Below are positions 29,701-36,837 of a DNA stretch of 64,000 nt, one piece after another; the stretch's first letter is position 1; each line of letters opens with the position of its first letter. The translations under genes and the position numbers were made by a program. A model generated the notes under the pieces. It saw only the letters and a program-made list of their open reading frames with translations. It was not told the DNA's origin and did no database searches. The DNA is from Synanceia verrucosa (taxonomy: Eukaryota > Chordata > Actinopteri > Perciformes > Synanceiidae), in NCBI GenBank assembly GCA_029721515.1, contig CM056569.1, forward strand, positions 16,864,507 to 16,928,506, given 5' to 3'.

Positions 29701-31057
29701 TTCATGCCAACCACAGACAGAGGGAATCTTGTCACTGAACCACTGAAAGAGAATATTTTCCCTAGCTGCAAATGTTAGAGTATTATACAATCTTTTGTTG
29801 ACTGCTATTTCTAAATGGTCACTTGGAAAACCAAGAAACAGGGATCTATATCTATGTTAATGTGAAAAATTCTCTCCATTTCACAGAATCTTTGAATTTC
29901 ATGATAGAACCAGAAACAATTAGTTAAAGTTCCCACATCAGTTTTACATTTGAAACACAAAGGGGAAAGAGAAGTACTTGTGGTGAGGAGATAACTATGT
30001 AGAATCTGAAGTTGTTGCTCTTGTCTGAGTGCAAATTGAAATCCTTTTTGCATCTATGGTCACAGAAAGCTCCTTCTCCCACACACCTCTGACCCCCTGC
30101 ACATCAGTAGTAGAAAAACCATGAAGTACCTGGTAAAATGAGCTCAGAGACACTTTCAGCTGTTGTTGACACAGAATTTTCTCAACAGATATATCAGGGT
30201 TGATCAATAAGGGTCAGAGTTGTGCTATGAATGATATAATGCCTTATTTGCAAAAAGCGAAAGAAATCTTGTTTGGACAATTTTGCAACTGTTAATATGT
30301 TGTTCAAATGATAAGTTTATTACCTGAGAAGAGGTCACTGAGGCATTTAATAATCTTATTAGACCACTGTTGAAAGCCAGGGTCCGAAGAGCCTGGGGGA
30401 AAAGCAGGATTATTTATTATTAGGGTAAAGATGGATGTTGTATTTGCTCTTCCCTCGAGACGGCGGACAAGCCGCCATGCTTTTAGAGTGTTGATTGTGA
30501 CAGGGTTTGTACAAAAGGTTTTAATTTCCTTAAAGTTATTGCAAAATAGCAGGTCACTTAGTTTGCACTTTGATAATGCTATCTCAATATCCAACCAGTT
30601 TGAAGTTTGACCCATGACCCAATCATTTACTAATCTTAAACGGGCACAGAGTTGATAAATTTTAATATTAGGTAAGTCCAAGCCACCCATTGAACTTGGT
30701 AGATGTAATACTGCCATCTTAAGCCTAGGTCTACGCTTGTTCCAAATAGAAGAGCTGAGCCATCCATTTACAGTATGTCCTTCACTACCCTTTTAGAAAG
30801 CAGGGACCCTTGTTAGGTTGAGGGATAAAAGTCATTTTTGGTGTATATTCATTCATTTATCATACCTTCAAATCCAAGATTTCTGTACGTATAGAGCATA
30901 ATTATATTAATCATAAGCTTTGGGCCATCTCTGTGAGTTTTCCTCCCTTCCCTTCTTCATTTTGTGCAGAGACATCATCCTTCAAAGCACACCAACAGAC
31001 GAGCCCTCAGCACTGAGCAACCTGTACATCCTGACTGGACATGAAAACAGCTACTGA
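2752..31057 (+). CDS. map4k2: map4k2: mitogen-activated protein kinase kinase kinase kinase 2 (5'-partial, 31 exons found)
   Basis: A STE20/GCK-family serine-threonine kinase that, in known family members, acts in the cytoplasm upstream of MAP3Ks to activate JNK and p38. The joined exons read without a stop for 845 codons ending in TGA at 31055-31057. The layout is an N-terminal kinase domain, a low-complexity linker with a GLPPTP element, and a C-terminal citron homology (CNH) domain ending LYILTGHENSY. Reading phase is continuous across all 30 junctions. The exon carrying the start codon and the glycine-rich ATP loop was not found and should lie left of the window. MAP4K3 and MAP4K5 are close paralogs. 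MAP4K2 is preferred because of linkage to sf1 and pygm and because of linker similarity (QVKFG, SLTIR, CHGLPPTP). Exon coordinates are given in the three domain entries. Introns hold most of the mobile DNA in this half of the window. Confidence 0.93.
3048..3484 (+). repeat. TTAA-ended short interspersed element (MITE), copy 1
   Basis: The element starts TTAACTCATTGAGTGCCA and ends with the near inverse TGGCACTCAAAGAGCTAA, giving roughly 18-bp terminal inverted repeats and a TTAA-like target. That is the pattern expected of piggyBac-type non-autonomous elements. Two further copies lie in pygm introns (60490-60897, 63059-63485). It carries an ACTACAAATCCCAGAAGCCC motif at 3368-3387. ORFs within it on both strands are repeat artefacts. 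Superfamily assignment is inferred from the ends only. Confidence 0.7.
4250..4420 (+). repeat. LINE 3'-tail-like repeat
   Basis: Contains GCTGCTGTAGCAAGTGAATT followed by CCCCAATGGGGGATAAATAA. It resembles the 3' ends at 620-890 and 13100-13430, which end in a unit like GGGACTAATAAAGGATTATC. No coding region is attached, so it is a short relic. Confidence 0.45.
4420..4645 (+). repeat. diverged dispersed repeat, copy 1
   Basis: Shares AACACATTTTTCTGT, an AATGACAG segment, and TGGATTAACCATT-type text in the same order with 14080-14285. The two copies differ by many substitutions and small indels. No coding capacity or terminal structure was recognised. The family is unknown to me. Confidence 0.5.
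5475..5880 (+). repeat. palindromic MITE-like repeat
   Basis: The left arm contains GGGAATTTATGAGAATTAAC near 5590 and the right arm near 5830-5870 contains its diverged inverse (GTAAATTCCCATAAATTCTA). The ends repeat variants of GGAAAATTCC. This inverted arrangement without coding capacity suggests an old DNA-transposon derivative. It directly abuts the 36-bp tandem array that follows. Confidence 0.5.
5881..6216 (+). repeat. minisatellite, ~36-bp unit, about 9 copies
   Basis: Tandem units vary around ACATGTTTAGCCTAGCTTAG followed by CACAAACAGGACCAGG. Copies differ by a few substitutions and single-base gaps. It is intronic in map4k2, between the third and fourth visible exons. Confidence 0.85.
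7611..8325 (+). repeat. minisatellite, ~50-bp unit, about 14 copies
   Basis: A tandem array of diverged units built from ATGTGCAATAACAGTATATG, TGCAACAATA and GCACATGCAATAACACTAAC. Unit length is near 50 bp, with shortened and extended variants. The GCAAYAA motif recurs within each unit, suggesting the 50-mer itself grew from a shorter repeat. Long ORFs on both strands here (for example 7945-8268 minus) are products of the repeat, not genes. It lies in the map4k2 intron ahead of the HRDIK exon. Confidence 0.85.
8326..8560 (+). repeat. LINE/SINE 3'-tail-like sequence
   Basis: Ends in GGAATACAGTGACAATAAAG followed by a TTTGAATTTTGATTTG run. This resembles the AATAAAG-containing 3' ends of fish retroposons. 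It borders the minisatellite and no coding part remains. Confidence 0.35.
9296..9337. repeat. perfect 42-bp palindrome
   Basis: The 42 bases read identically on both strands, centred on GGATCC. The half-site contains CCAACATGTTGG, itself a 12-bp palindrome, present on each side. There is no loop. Confidence 0.9.
9450..9493 (+). repeat. trinucleotide microsatellite (ACT)n/(AAT)n
   Basis: A run of TAC/ACT triplets passes into about eight AAT triplets. It is intronic, upstream of the APEV-containing map4k2 exon. Confidence 0.85.
10575..11691 (-). mobile_element. Tc1/mariner-like element, family A, copy 1 (internally deleted)
   Basis: Flanked by TA dinucleotides (10573-10574 and 11692-11693), with inverted ends CACTATATTGCCAAAAGTAT and its complement. 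The decayed transposase lies on the minus strand: an N-terminal helix-turn-helix around 11387-11600 (ELSEFQRGTLIGCHLCNKSS), the first catalytic Asp in CSDESHFSIW near 11060-11130, GGLMVWGCFSGAG near 10970-11000, and the C-terminus near 10660-10830. The region with the second Asp and catalytic Glu is deleted, so the copy cannot make an active enzyme. It sits in the large map4k2 intron 10544-16791. Confidence 0.92.
12584..12828 (+). mobile_element. tRNA-derived SINE (A/B-box type)
   Basis: The head carries an A-box-like TGGCTCAGTGGTAGAGCGGG and a B-box-like GGGTCGAATCCCGG at tRNA spacing. The body ends in AAAGCACTTTGAGTTGTCGG and AAAAGCGATATACAAATGCA, a 3' end typical of fish LINE-tailed SINEs. 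It is not a functional tRNA gene: there is no cloverleaf 3' half. Located in a map4k2 intron. Confidence 0.8.
13100..13430 (+). repeat. LINE 3'-tail repeat ending in (TTATC)n
   Basis: Ends CCCCATTTGTGGGACTAATA followed by AAGGATTATC and four TTATC units. Upstream text parallels positions 620-890 (STTATT-rich, GGGCCTCCT versus GACCCTCCT). No reverse transcriptase remains. Confidence 0.55.
14080..14285 (+). repeat. diverged dispersed repeat, copy 2
   Basis: Parallel to 4420-4645: both have AACACATTTTTCTGT, AATGACAG, AAACAGT, TTGTGATTAAAGA-like text and GGTGAATTAACCATTTCAG-like text in the same order. Confidence 0.5.
14853..16460 (+). mobile_element. Tc1-like element, family B, copy 1 (full length)
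   Basis: The 1608-bp element is flanked by TA (14851-14852 and 16461-16462). Its ends are inverted repeats of about 51 bp that appear identical, starting CAGTCATGGAAAAAATTATT. It contains an uninterrupted transposase. A second copy at 34506-36112 is almost identical in sequence, including non-coding parts, indicating recent transposition. Located in a map4k2 intron. Confidence 0.96.
15134..16162 (+). CDS. Tc1-family DD34E transposase (intact ORF)
   Basis: A 342-residue protein, the usual length for Tc1 transposases. It would bind the inverted ends and cut and paste the element at TA sites. The N-terminus (LLEIGMSERQVAKKLKISKT) is a paired-like helix-turn-helix, followed by a second DNA-binding section with the GRGRKR linker. 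The catalytic triad is visible: Asp in LCSDESNFEL, Asp in QQDNAPCHTA, and Glu in LNPTENLW, with 34 residues between the second Asp and the Glu. Two positions differ from the other copy near the active site: Cys for Phe before SDES, and Thr for Ile before ENLW. These could reduce activity. The start is the first Met, about 280 bp inside the element. Confidence 0.93.
   Translation: MPKTKELCEATKAAILALLEIGMSERQVAKKLKISKTAVHYNKKKQAEHGTTKLLPGRGRKRLSTPRDDRALIRSCVRNRCQTSRDLKNEWALSRNVTCSARTVRNRLVEAGLKSHRARKKPFINERQRKARLLFARDHKDWTVDDWAKVLCSDESNFELMPTPANLLVRRKPGEAYNPDCLAPTVKHGGGSVMIWGCFSLSGTGQMQLCEGRMNQVKYRTTLENSLLPSAGKLFPASNDWIFQQDNAPCHTARSVKAWMENHNIRTMPWPAQSPDLNPTENLWKIIKLKMENHKPKNKENLFEFVQQEWAAVTAEQCQKLVESMPRRMAAVIKNNGYAIKY
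16463..16791 (+). other. map4k2 intron remainder
   Basis: No repeat or gene recognised; the last 40 bases form the pyrimidine-rich acceptor tract of the exon at 16792. Confidence 0.5.
18434..18699. repeat. hairpin MITE
   Basis: The left arm (AAGGTTCCCATGTATCTTGG, then AAAACCTAGAAAA) is the diverged inverse of the right arm (TTTTCCAGGTTTTCCAGGAT, then TTATGAGAACCCTG). Inner arms also pair through GGTCAAATGTCC and GGACATTTGACA. Arms are about 80 bp with a loop near 100 bp. There is no ORF. The class is probably a DNA-transposon derivative, inferred from the structure. Confidence 0.65.
20133..20516 (-). mobile_element. tRNA-derived SINE, (GGAT)n-tailed family, full length
   Basis: On the minus strand it starts GGCGGCACTGTGGTGTAGTG, has a B-box-like GGTTCGAATCC, and ends in GGATGGATG. 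It is flanked by a perfect 13-bp direct repeat, AAAATTAGTACCA, at 20120-20132 and 20517-20529, the hallmark of retroposition. It is the only copy in the window with both ends. It lies in the map4k2 intron just before exon 20591. Confidence 0.92.
20905..21145 (+). repeat. degenerate tandem repeat, ~34-bp unit, about 7 copies
   Basis: Units vary around TTAAAGTGTCCTCTTGGGAG and GCAAAAACA. They are strongly diverged, so overlapping ORFs on both strands are artefacts. Confidence 0.7.
21975..22043 (+). mobile_element. possible hAT-type element end
   Basis: The segment ends GCTTGGGCCGGCCCTG, resembling the CAGGGCCGGCCC termini of many hAT-like elements. The opposite end was not found nearby, so this is at most a fragment. 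Confidence 0.35.
23683..24003 (+). mobile_element. tRNA-derived SINE, (GGAT)n-tailed family, 5'-truncated
   Basis: Starts just before the B-box-like GGGTTCGAATCCCGG and runs to a GGATGGATGGAT tail. It is bounded by an 8-bp direct repeat TGTTGTAT (23675-23682 and 24004-24011), so the truncation happened at insertion. Same family as 20133-20516. Confidence 0.88.
27001..27245 (+). repeat. probable dispersed fish repeat
   Basis: Text such as GAGAGCTTTACAGTCTGCAC, GACACCCTCTTTCC and GGTAGAAACCTCAGTAAGCA resembles an interspersed repeat common in fish genomes. This is recall of style only; there is no second copy in this window. Confidence 0.35.
28372..29197 (+). mobile_element. hAT-like MITE ends enclosing a LINE fragment
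   Basis: The left end GCAGGGGCATCACTAGGTC is an imperfect inverse of the right end (complement GGCAGTGGCATCATTAGCC). Short C/G runs lie just inside both. The interior is a non-LTR retrotransposon fragment with its own TAAA-type tail. The simplest reading is a DNA-transposon remnant interrupted by a LINE insertion. Confidence 0.5.
28659..29155 (+). pseudogene. non-LTR retrotransposon reverse transcriptase, C-terminal fragment
   Basis: In one frame it reads VRSHLAYASSVW, then YLEKIEGVQTRVTKLVPGL, then PYEETLKYLK. Two stops follow, then RRYRGDMMELYKL. This order is characteristic of the thumb region of jockey/CR1/I-type LINE polymerases. Two in-frame stops and 5' truncation make it inactive. 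The 3' end finishes in an (AAAT/TAAA)n run at about 29128-29152. Confidence 0.75.
29221..30790 (-). mobile_element. L1-type LINE, 5'-truncated and decayed
   Basis: Three minus-strand ORF pieces in order encode the C-terminal part of L1 ORF2. 30304-30717 has SSMGGLDLPNIKIYQLCARL. 29811-30053 has LLTTSTSLSPLCFKCKTDVG then CFWFY, a zinc-knuckle-like region. 29490-29790 has NILFQWFSDKIPSVCGWHEL and VWRPFLDYIE. Frameshifts separate them. Positions 29221-29490 would be the element's 3' UTR. It fills most of the last map4k2 intron and is antisense to the gene. Confidence 0.8.
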
Positions 31058-32385
31058 TAGAAAACGTCTTCCCAACTCACTCTGAAGAGAGATGCTCCTG
31101 TCCTCCTTCACTGGAGCTGCAGCAGACACCATAACCAGCCAATCGCACCACCTCTCTCTGCTGTCAGCGACTACACACATACAAGAGAGACTACTGTAAC
31201 ACAGTCATCATCTCACCAGCTTAAATCACAGAGTGACTCCAGCGGGGAAGACAGTTGAGATGAACTGCTGCCAGTGTGGACTATAGAGAAATAGCTCACA
31301 TACATTCATGAACTGATGCTTTTATTAGTTTACTAATAAATTAGTTACTGAACCAGAACATGTATTCAAATGGGAGGACACTTGGGAGGATTGTTAACAT
31401 AAATTAATCTGAATAAGCCAAGAAATTCTCCTAAATAGCACTCGTACTGTAAAGGAACTTTTTTCCATTGAACTGCAGCTGAGGACAGTTGGACTGTCGC
31501 TTCAGCACTCAGTCACAGGGGTTGCCTTATTCTGGTTATACACATAGTGATGCAGCATTCCCGTCACTTCACATCCAAGTCATCTGCCTGTATGTAAGGT
31601 TAATGGCTAATTAAACTTAGACATGTCTATTAGTGCTAATGCTCCCAAGTTATAAACATGGCTTTAGCATCTCTGCCATCCGTCCCATATGACCTGAACA
31701 GGGCATATGTCTGGAAAACAGTGTGCTAACAATGAAAACAGCAGTGCTAGTTTAAAAAAGGAAAGGGCTTCCACAATACAGTTCTGACCAAGAAACAACG
31801 AGTCAGTGATATTTAGAAGCTTGAATATTACAAAGTGTGTGTGTGATCAAGTTAACCTTTCAGATTTAGGCTATAATTATGCACCAGACCATGTAATTCT
31901 GTATTTTGAAGATAGAGTATGCTAGGGTAGCAGCATTTGCCTGAGAAATCCTGTTTCTCTGAATATTTCATTACCAGTATATGCCAAACACTGATTTACC
32001 TGTGACTCTACATTCCTCCAACACCTGATTTTTTTTTTTATTAATTCAACTTAAACAGTATACAGTGTTGATTACATGGTGCCATAGAAACTGAATGCAA
32101 TTAAAGGGCGCTCCTGTTAGATTGACTAAAATGTAAATTCCACTACATTAGAGTTCAGTGTGTAATGATATTTGTTATTTAAGGAAAGGGAACTGTACTG
32201 TAAGTAACACTCCTTTCCCTGACAGATACTTGAAAGACATAATATGCATATGGCTATTTGTTTTTAAAATGTTTTTATTGTTATTGTGTATACATTGTAA
32301 GTATATATATATATAACAATACTGTATACCTTTACCGAATGGAGGGGTTGTAATATGAGGAATAAAGATTTTAATATCCTTTGAA
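31058..32385 (+). other. map4k2: map4k2 3' untranslated region
   Basis: The roughly 1.3 kb after the map4k2 stop codon has no significant ORF. It ends near a canonical AATAAA polyadenylation signal at 32361-32366, followed by a T-rich stretch. The cleavage site is inferred to be 15-25 bases downstream. A short (TA)n run lies near 32305. Confidence 0.65.
32361..32366 (+). terminator. map4k2: polyadenylation signal of map4k2
   Basis: AATAAA hexamer, the first strong signal well placed downstream of the map4k2 stop and just before the Tc1-rich spacer begins at 32596. Confidence 0.6.
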
Positions 32386-32597
32386 GATGAAGCAGTTATG
32401 GTTTTATTTTATGGGCATTCAGATTTGTAGTTGTGTCAACAAATACTTGGTCAGATGGCAGAAGGCAGTCATAGCAGCATGTTTGTGGTCTCCTGGACAC
32501 TGATGCTCCTTAAATAAGTTATTGTACATGATATCAAATCAACCAGAAAAGGTACAGAAGACATTTAGAGCCACATGTGAATTATATAAATATAATA

Positions 32598-34234
32598 CAC
32601 TATATTGCATATAGCCATATGAATTTAAGTGACATCCCATTCCTAATCCATAGGGTTCAACATGACGTCGGTCCACCCTTTGCAGCTATAACAGCTTCAA
32701 CTCTTCTGGGAAGGCTGTCCACAAGGTTTAGGAGTGTGTTTATGGGAATTTTTGATCATTCTTCCAGAAGTGTGTTTGTGAGGTCACATTCTGATGTTGG
32801 ACGAGAAGGCCTGGCTCTCAGTCTCCCCTCTAATTCATCCCAAAGGTGTTCTATCGGGTTTAGGCCGGCTCCAAACTGTTCCCACAAAGTTGGGAGCATG
32901 GAATTGTCCAAAATGTCTTGGTATGCTGAAGCATTCAGAGTTCCTTTCACTGGAACTAAGGGGCTAAGCCCAGCTCCTGAAAAACAACCCCACACCATAA
33001 TCCCCCCTCCACCAAACTTTACACTTGGCACAACGCAGTCCGACAAGTATCGTTCCCCTGGCTGTCGTGGAAAATAGTGAATAGTCAATGAGGAAAGAAT
33101 GGATGCACCCAGGAGCCTCCCGCGGTTGATTAAAGAAGTAACATTTATTGAAGATTCTGATATATCAGGAGGAATATGAACTTTGTCGTGGACAACCGTA
33201 CAGCTGCCAGAGTCCGCCACATATTCCTACCTTTCCCTATGGTGCTCAGCCTTATAAACTAACACCCAGTTAAGTACAAGTATATTACCTTACATTACTC
33301 TTGAGTGGCGTTACAGTCAGGGCATGCTCATTCTAAGCTCTGAACTAACAGCGGCGCCTGTTGTCTTGCTGACGCTCAGCCACTGGCCTTATGAAAGGGC
33401 CCACGCTGGCAGACTCCTCTGACCTTGGTTACCTAGTCAACTCAGAGATAACTAGCCATCTGTTTTCCTTGAGACACTGTGCTTCAAACCTGCATTCTGG
33501 AGGGACAGTTTAAAGATTTAATGCTGTAAAAAAGGACACTAGCCAACCCTAGGAACTCCTAAATTTAGAAAAAATCCATAAAACTGGCAACCGCCAAACC
33601 CAGACTCGTCCATCAGATTGCCAGATGGAGAAGTGTGATTCGTCACTCCAGAGAACACGTCTCCACTGCTCTAGAGTCCAGTGGCGGCGTGCTTTACACC
33701 ACTGCATCCAACGCTTTGCATTGCACTTGGTGATGTATGGCTTGGATGCAGCTGCTCGGCCATGGAAACCCATTCCATGAAGCTCTCTGTGCACTGTTCT
33801 TGAGCTAATCTGAAGGCCACATGAAGTTTGGAGGTCTGTAGTGATTGACTCTGCAGAAAGTTGGTGATCTCTTCACACTATGCACCTCAGCATCCACTGA
33901 CCCCGCTCCATCAGTTTACGTGGTCTACCACTTTGTGGCTGAGTTTCTGTCGTTCCCAAACACTTCCACGTTCTTATAATACAGCTGACAGTTGACTGTG
34001 GAATATTTAGGAGTGAGGAAATTTCACGACTGGATTTGTTGCACAGGTGGCATCCTATCACAGTTCCACGCTGGAATTCACTGAGCTCCTGAGAGCGACC
34101 CATTCTTTCACAAATGTTTGTAAAAGCAGTCTGCATGCCTAGCTGCTTGATTTTATACACCTGTGGCATGGAAGTGATTGGAACACCTGATTCTTGATTT
34201 GGATGGGTGAGCGAATACTTTTGGTAATATAGTG
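32598..34234 (-). mobile_element. Tc1/mariner-like element, family A, copy 2 (interrupted)
   Basis: Flanked by TA (32596-32597 and 34235-34236). It is collinear with copy 1 at 10575-11691 but interrupted by a 521-bp insertion at 33063-33583. Minus-strand transposase pieces include the helix-turn-helix around 33873-34130, CSDESHF-type text (here WSDESHFSIW) near 33640, and LNPIEHLWDELEGRLRARP near 32830-32880, which keeps the catalytic Glu lost in copy 1. The segment with the second catalytic Asp is missing. Its left terminal repeat is shortened compared with copy 1. Confidence 0.9.
33063..33583 (-). mobile_element. solo-LTR candidate nested in the Tc1 copy
   Basis: The 521-bp insert is bounded by a 5-bp direct repeat CTGGC (33058-33062 and 33584-33588) that is single in the uninterrupted Tc1 copy. 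On the minus strand it ends CCACGACA, has an AATAAA signal about 90 bp before that end, and TATAAG-type text upstream (near 33255). These match an LTR with U3, R and U5. The other end (TTTTATGG) is not a clean TG. No internal coding region is present. LTR class is inferred, and another insertion type is possible. Confidence 0.55.
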
Positions 34235-34505
34235 TATATCTATTTTTTCACTTGGACCTAATCATCTTCTGTATATGAGGCTGTGAACACAAAAGAATCA
34301 TATGTTTGTTCTTTCTTCTATCTGCAGCCTCACAGTAGCAGAGAAGTGTGGACTTTTCAAGGCTCACTTGATGCACATTTATTATCATTCATTTATGTCG
34401 TATAGACTTGTCTTCATCCTTCTTTATTTAGATTTATATCTGTTCTATTTTTAAAACTCCCTCGGTTTCTTTTCTCTAGCTTTTTCATAATGTTTGTTGA
34501 ATGTA

Positions 34506-36112
34506 CAGTCATGGAAAAAATTATTAGACCACCCTTGTTTTCTTCAATTTCTTGTTCATTCTAATATCTGGTACCACTAAACGTATAATACAATGAACAC
34601 AACAAAAAATGCAGCTGGTCACATAATACTTTATGTCCTATTTGACATTCTTAAGCTTAATTGATTCCCAGGGTATATAAGAGGCCATTTCATGTCACAA
34701 GCAGCACTGCACATGCAAAGGCCTAGAGTGGTTTCCTGCTTACATTCAAGCCGTAGCACAACTCAGAAGTTGTCAGCTCTCACATAATGCCTAAAACAAA
34801 AGAATTATGTGAAGCAACAAAGGCAGCCATCTTGGCACTGCTGGAAATTGGCATGAGTGAGAGACAGGTAGCGAAAAACCTGAAGATCTCCAAGACAGCC
34901 GTTCATTACAACAAAAAAAACAAGCTGAACATGGCACTACCAAATTGCTACCTGGCCGTGGCAGGAAATGTCTTTCTACCCCACGAGATGACCGTGCACT
35001 CATCCGTTCCTGTGTCAGGAATCGTCGTCAGACCTCCAGGGACCTTAAAAATGAGTGGGCACTGTCGAGAAATGTGACTTGCTCGGCAAGGACAGTTCGA
35101 AACCGACTTGTTGAAGCTGGTTTGAAGTCACACAGAGCACGCAAGAAGCCCTTCATCAATGAAAGGCAGAGGAAGGCCCGGTTACTCTTTGCTCGAGACC
35201 ACAAGGATTGGACTGTTGATGATTGGGCTAAGGTTCTCTTCAGTGATGAATCCAATTTTGAATTGATGCCCACTCCAGCCAACTTACTGGTTAGGAGGAA
35301 GCCTGGAGAAGCTTACAACCCAGACTGTCTTGACCCTACAGTAAAACATGGGGGTGGATCAGTCATGATCTGGGGTTGTTTCAGTCTGAGTGGAACAGGG
35401 CAAATGCAATTGTGTGAAGGCCGAATGAACCAGGTCAAGTACAGGACTACCCTTGAAAACAGTCTTCTTCCATCAGCTGGAAAACTCTTTCCTGCCTCGA
35501 ATGACTGGATTTTCCAACAAGACAATGCCCCTTGCCACACAGCAAGGTCAGTTAAAGCCTGGATGGAGAACCACAACATTCGCACCATGCCTTGGCCTGC
35601 TCAATCACCAGATCTTAATCCAATTGAAAACCTGTGGAAAATCATCAAACTCAAAATGGAGAACCACAAGCCCAAAAACAAAGAAAATTTGTTTGAATTT
35701 GTCCAACAGGAATGGGCTGCTGTGACAGCAGAACAATGTCAGAAGCTGGTGGAGAGCATGCCAAGACGCATGGCTGCAGTCATCAAAAACAATGGTTATG
35801 CAATCAAGTATTAACTCTTGTGTGTATCATGTGTTTAAAGCAAACAGAAAAGAAAACATGGAATGCTTAAAAGTAGTGTTTTTGGCGGTACAATGCCATA
35901 GCTATTGATGTAAGAATTTAAGTAATTTTGGTTATTATCAAGAAAACCATGGAAAATGAATAATCCTTAGTTCTTAAATTAAACTCTCATGAGCTATTTT
36001 TGTTGTTATCATTATAATTGTCCAAACAAATGTACCTTTAGTTGAGCCAGGCATTAAAACTAACAAGAAATTGAAGAAAACAAGGGTGGTCTAATAATTT
36101 TTTCCATGACTG
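34506..36112 (+). mobile_element. Tc1-like element, family B, copy 2
   Basis: Flanked by TA (34504-34505 and 36113-36114), 1607 bp, with the same roughly 51-bp inverted ends as the copy at 14853. It is one base shorter because an A run in the transposase has eight rather than nine A. It lies in the spacer between map4k2 and rbm4. Confidence 0.96.
34787..35814 (+). pseudogene. Tc1-family transposase, frameshifted
   Basis: Nearly identical to the intact gene at 15134-16162, but a single-base loss in the A run around 34912-34920 shifts the frame after HYNKK. The remainder continues in another frame from about 34945 and keeps all three catalytic acidic residues, with FSDESNFEL, QQDNAPCHTA and LNPIENLW. 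Apart from the frameshift, the catalytic half looks closer to the usual Tc1 consensus than copy 1. Confidence 0.9.
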
Positions 36113-36254
36113 TATATACACAGTATGTATGTAACAGGACAAAATTATGTATGTGCTCATACATAGCAATTAAAGTTCTTCATTCATTCATTTATTCAAG
36201 ATGCAAAAAGCCAAGTTATGCACATTGATTCGAAACTGCATCCTAGTCTTTTAG

Positions 36255-36516
36255 TGACAGCAGGGCTGTTCAGGTGAACTTGATTAATCGGTGTTGATGT
36301 GCTAATTTGAGCGATGGTAACTCTACTTGGACAAACTGCCTGAAATGTTGCCAGAGACATGTTGGCAGGTGATGAAGCAGAACTCCATTCAAAAAAATCT
36401 ATATCCGGGCTGTCAAAATTAGCACATCTCTGGCAATGCATTTTCAGCAGTTTGTCCAAGTTACAAAAATTAGCCTTAATGCCGATTAATTGCGGTAACT
36501 GTGACAGCCCTAAAAT
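36255..36516. repeat. hAT-like hairpin MITE
   Basis: Starts CAGGGCTGTTCA and ends TGACAGCCCTAAA, inverse of each other. Roughly 95-bp arms pair imperfectly through GACAAACTGCCTGAAATG and its inverse CATTTTCAGCAGTTTGTC, and through TTAATCGG and CCGATTAA. The loop is about 60 bp. A half copy of the same family lies at 62890-63004. Confidence 0.7.
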
Positions 36517-36837
36517 AGTGTTAAATAAATTAAAGTTTTGAAAAGCTTTGACATTAGTTCAAGAATAAGACAACTATACCCAGTACAGCGTACAGTGTTT
36601 GTACAATCCACTCGTTGGTGCAGCGAGAAGAGCTTGTGTGACTATATGACACGCCTACTTTACGGCAGGACACGCCCCCTTAAATAACATCCAGTATTTA
36701 TGTATTTATTTTTAACCCTGATGTTAAATCCAAACCAGGAGTTTATGTTTACACCTAAGTCGTTTTGCGCATAGATTTATCAGATTAAATTCGGCACATC
36801 AAGCTTTCAGTGCCTCACCAAACCGTGAGTCAGCAAC

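Larger units (their letters stand above)
23044..31057 (+). other. map4k2: map4k2 citron homology (CNH) domain exons
   Basis: Exons are 23044-23128, 23248-23327, 24882-24942, 25023-25146, 25785-25849, 25938-26041, 27427-27604, 27687-27755, 27846-27932, 28013-28083, 28170-28225 and 30970-31057. Conserved CNH text includes GACFSKVFNGCPLKIH, GAEEGIYTLNLNELHEDTL, RCTWLYVMNNVLMSVSG, SVKIPDTKGC, RNPYTDSTFLCGA and DSVLAFWKHGLKGKSF. The domain is known in this family to mediate regulatory interactions with small GTPases and MAP3Ks. Exon 28013 was set upstream of a closer AG because only that start gives the conserved VCLQDSVLAFW text. Confidence 0.92.
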
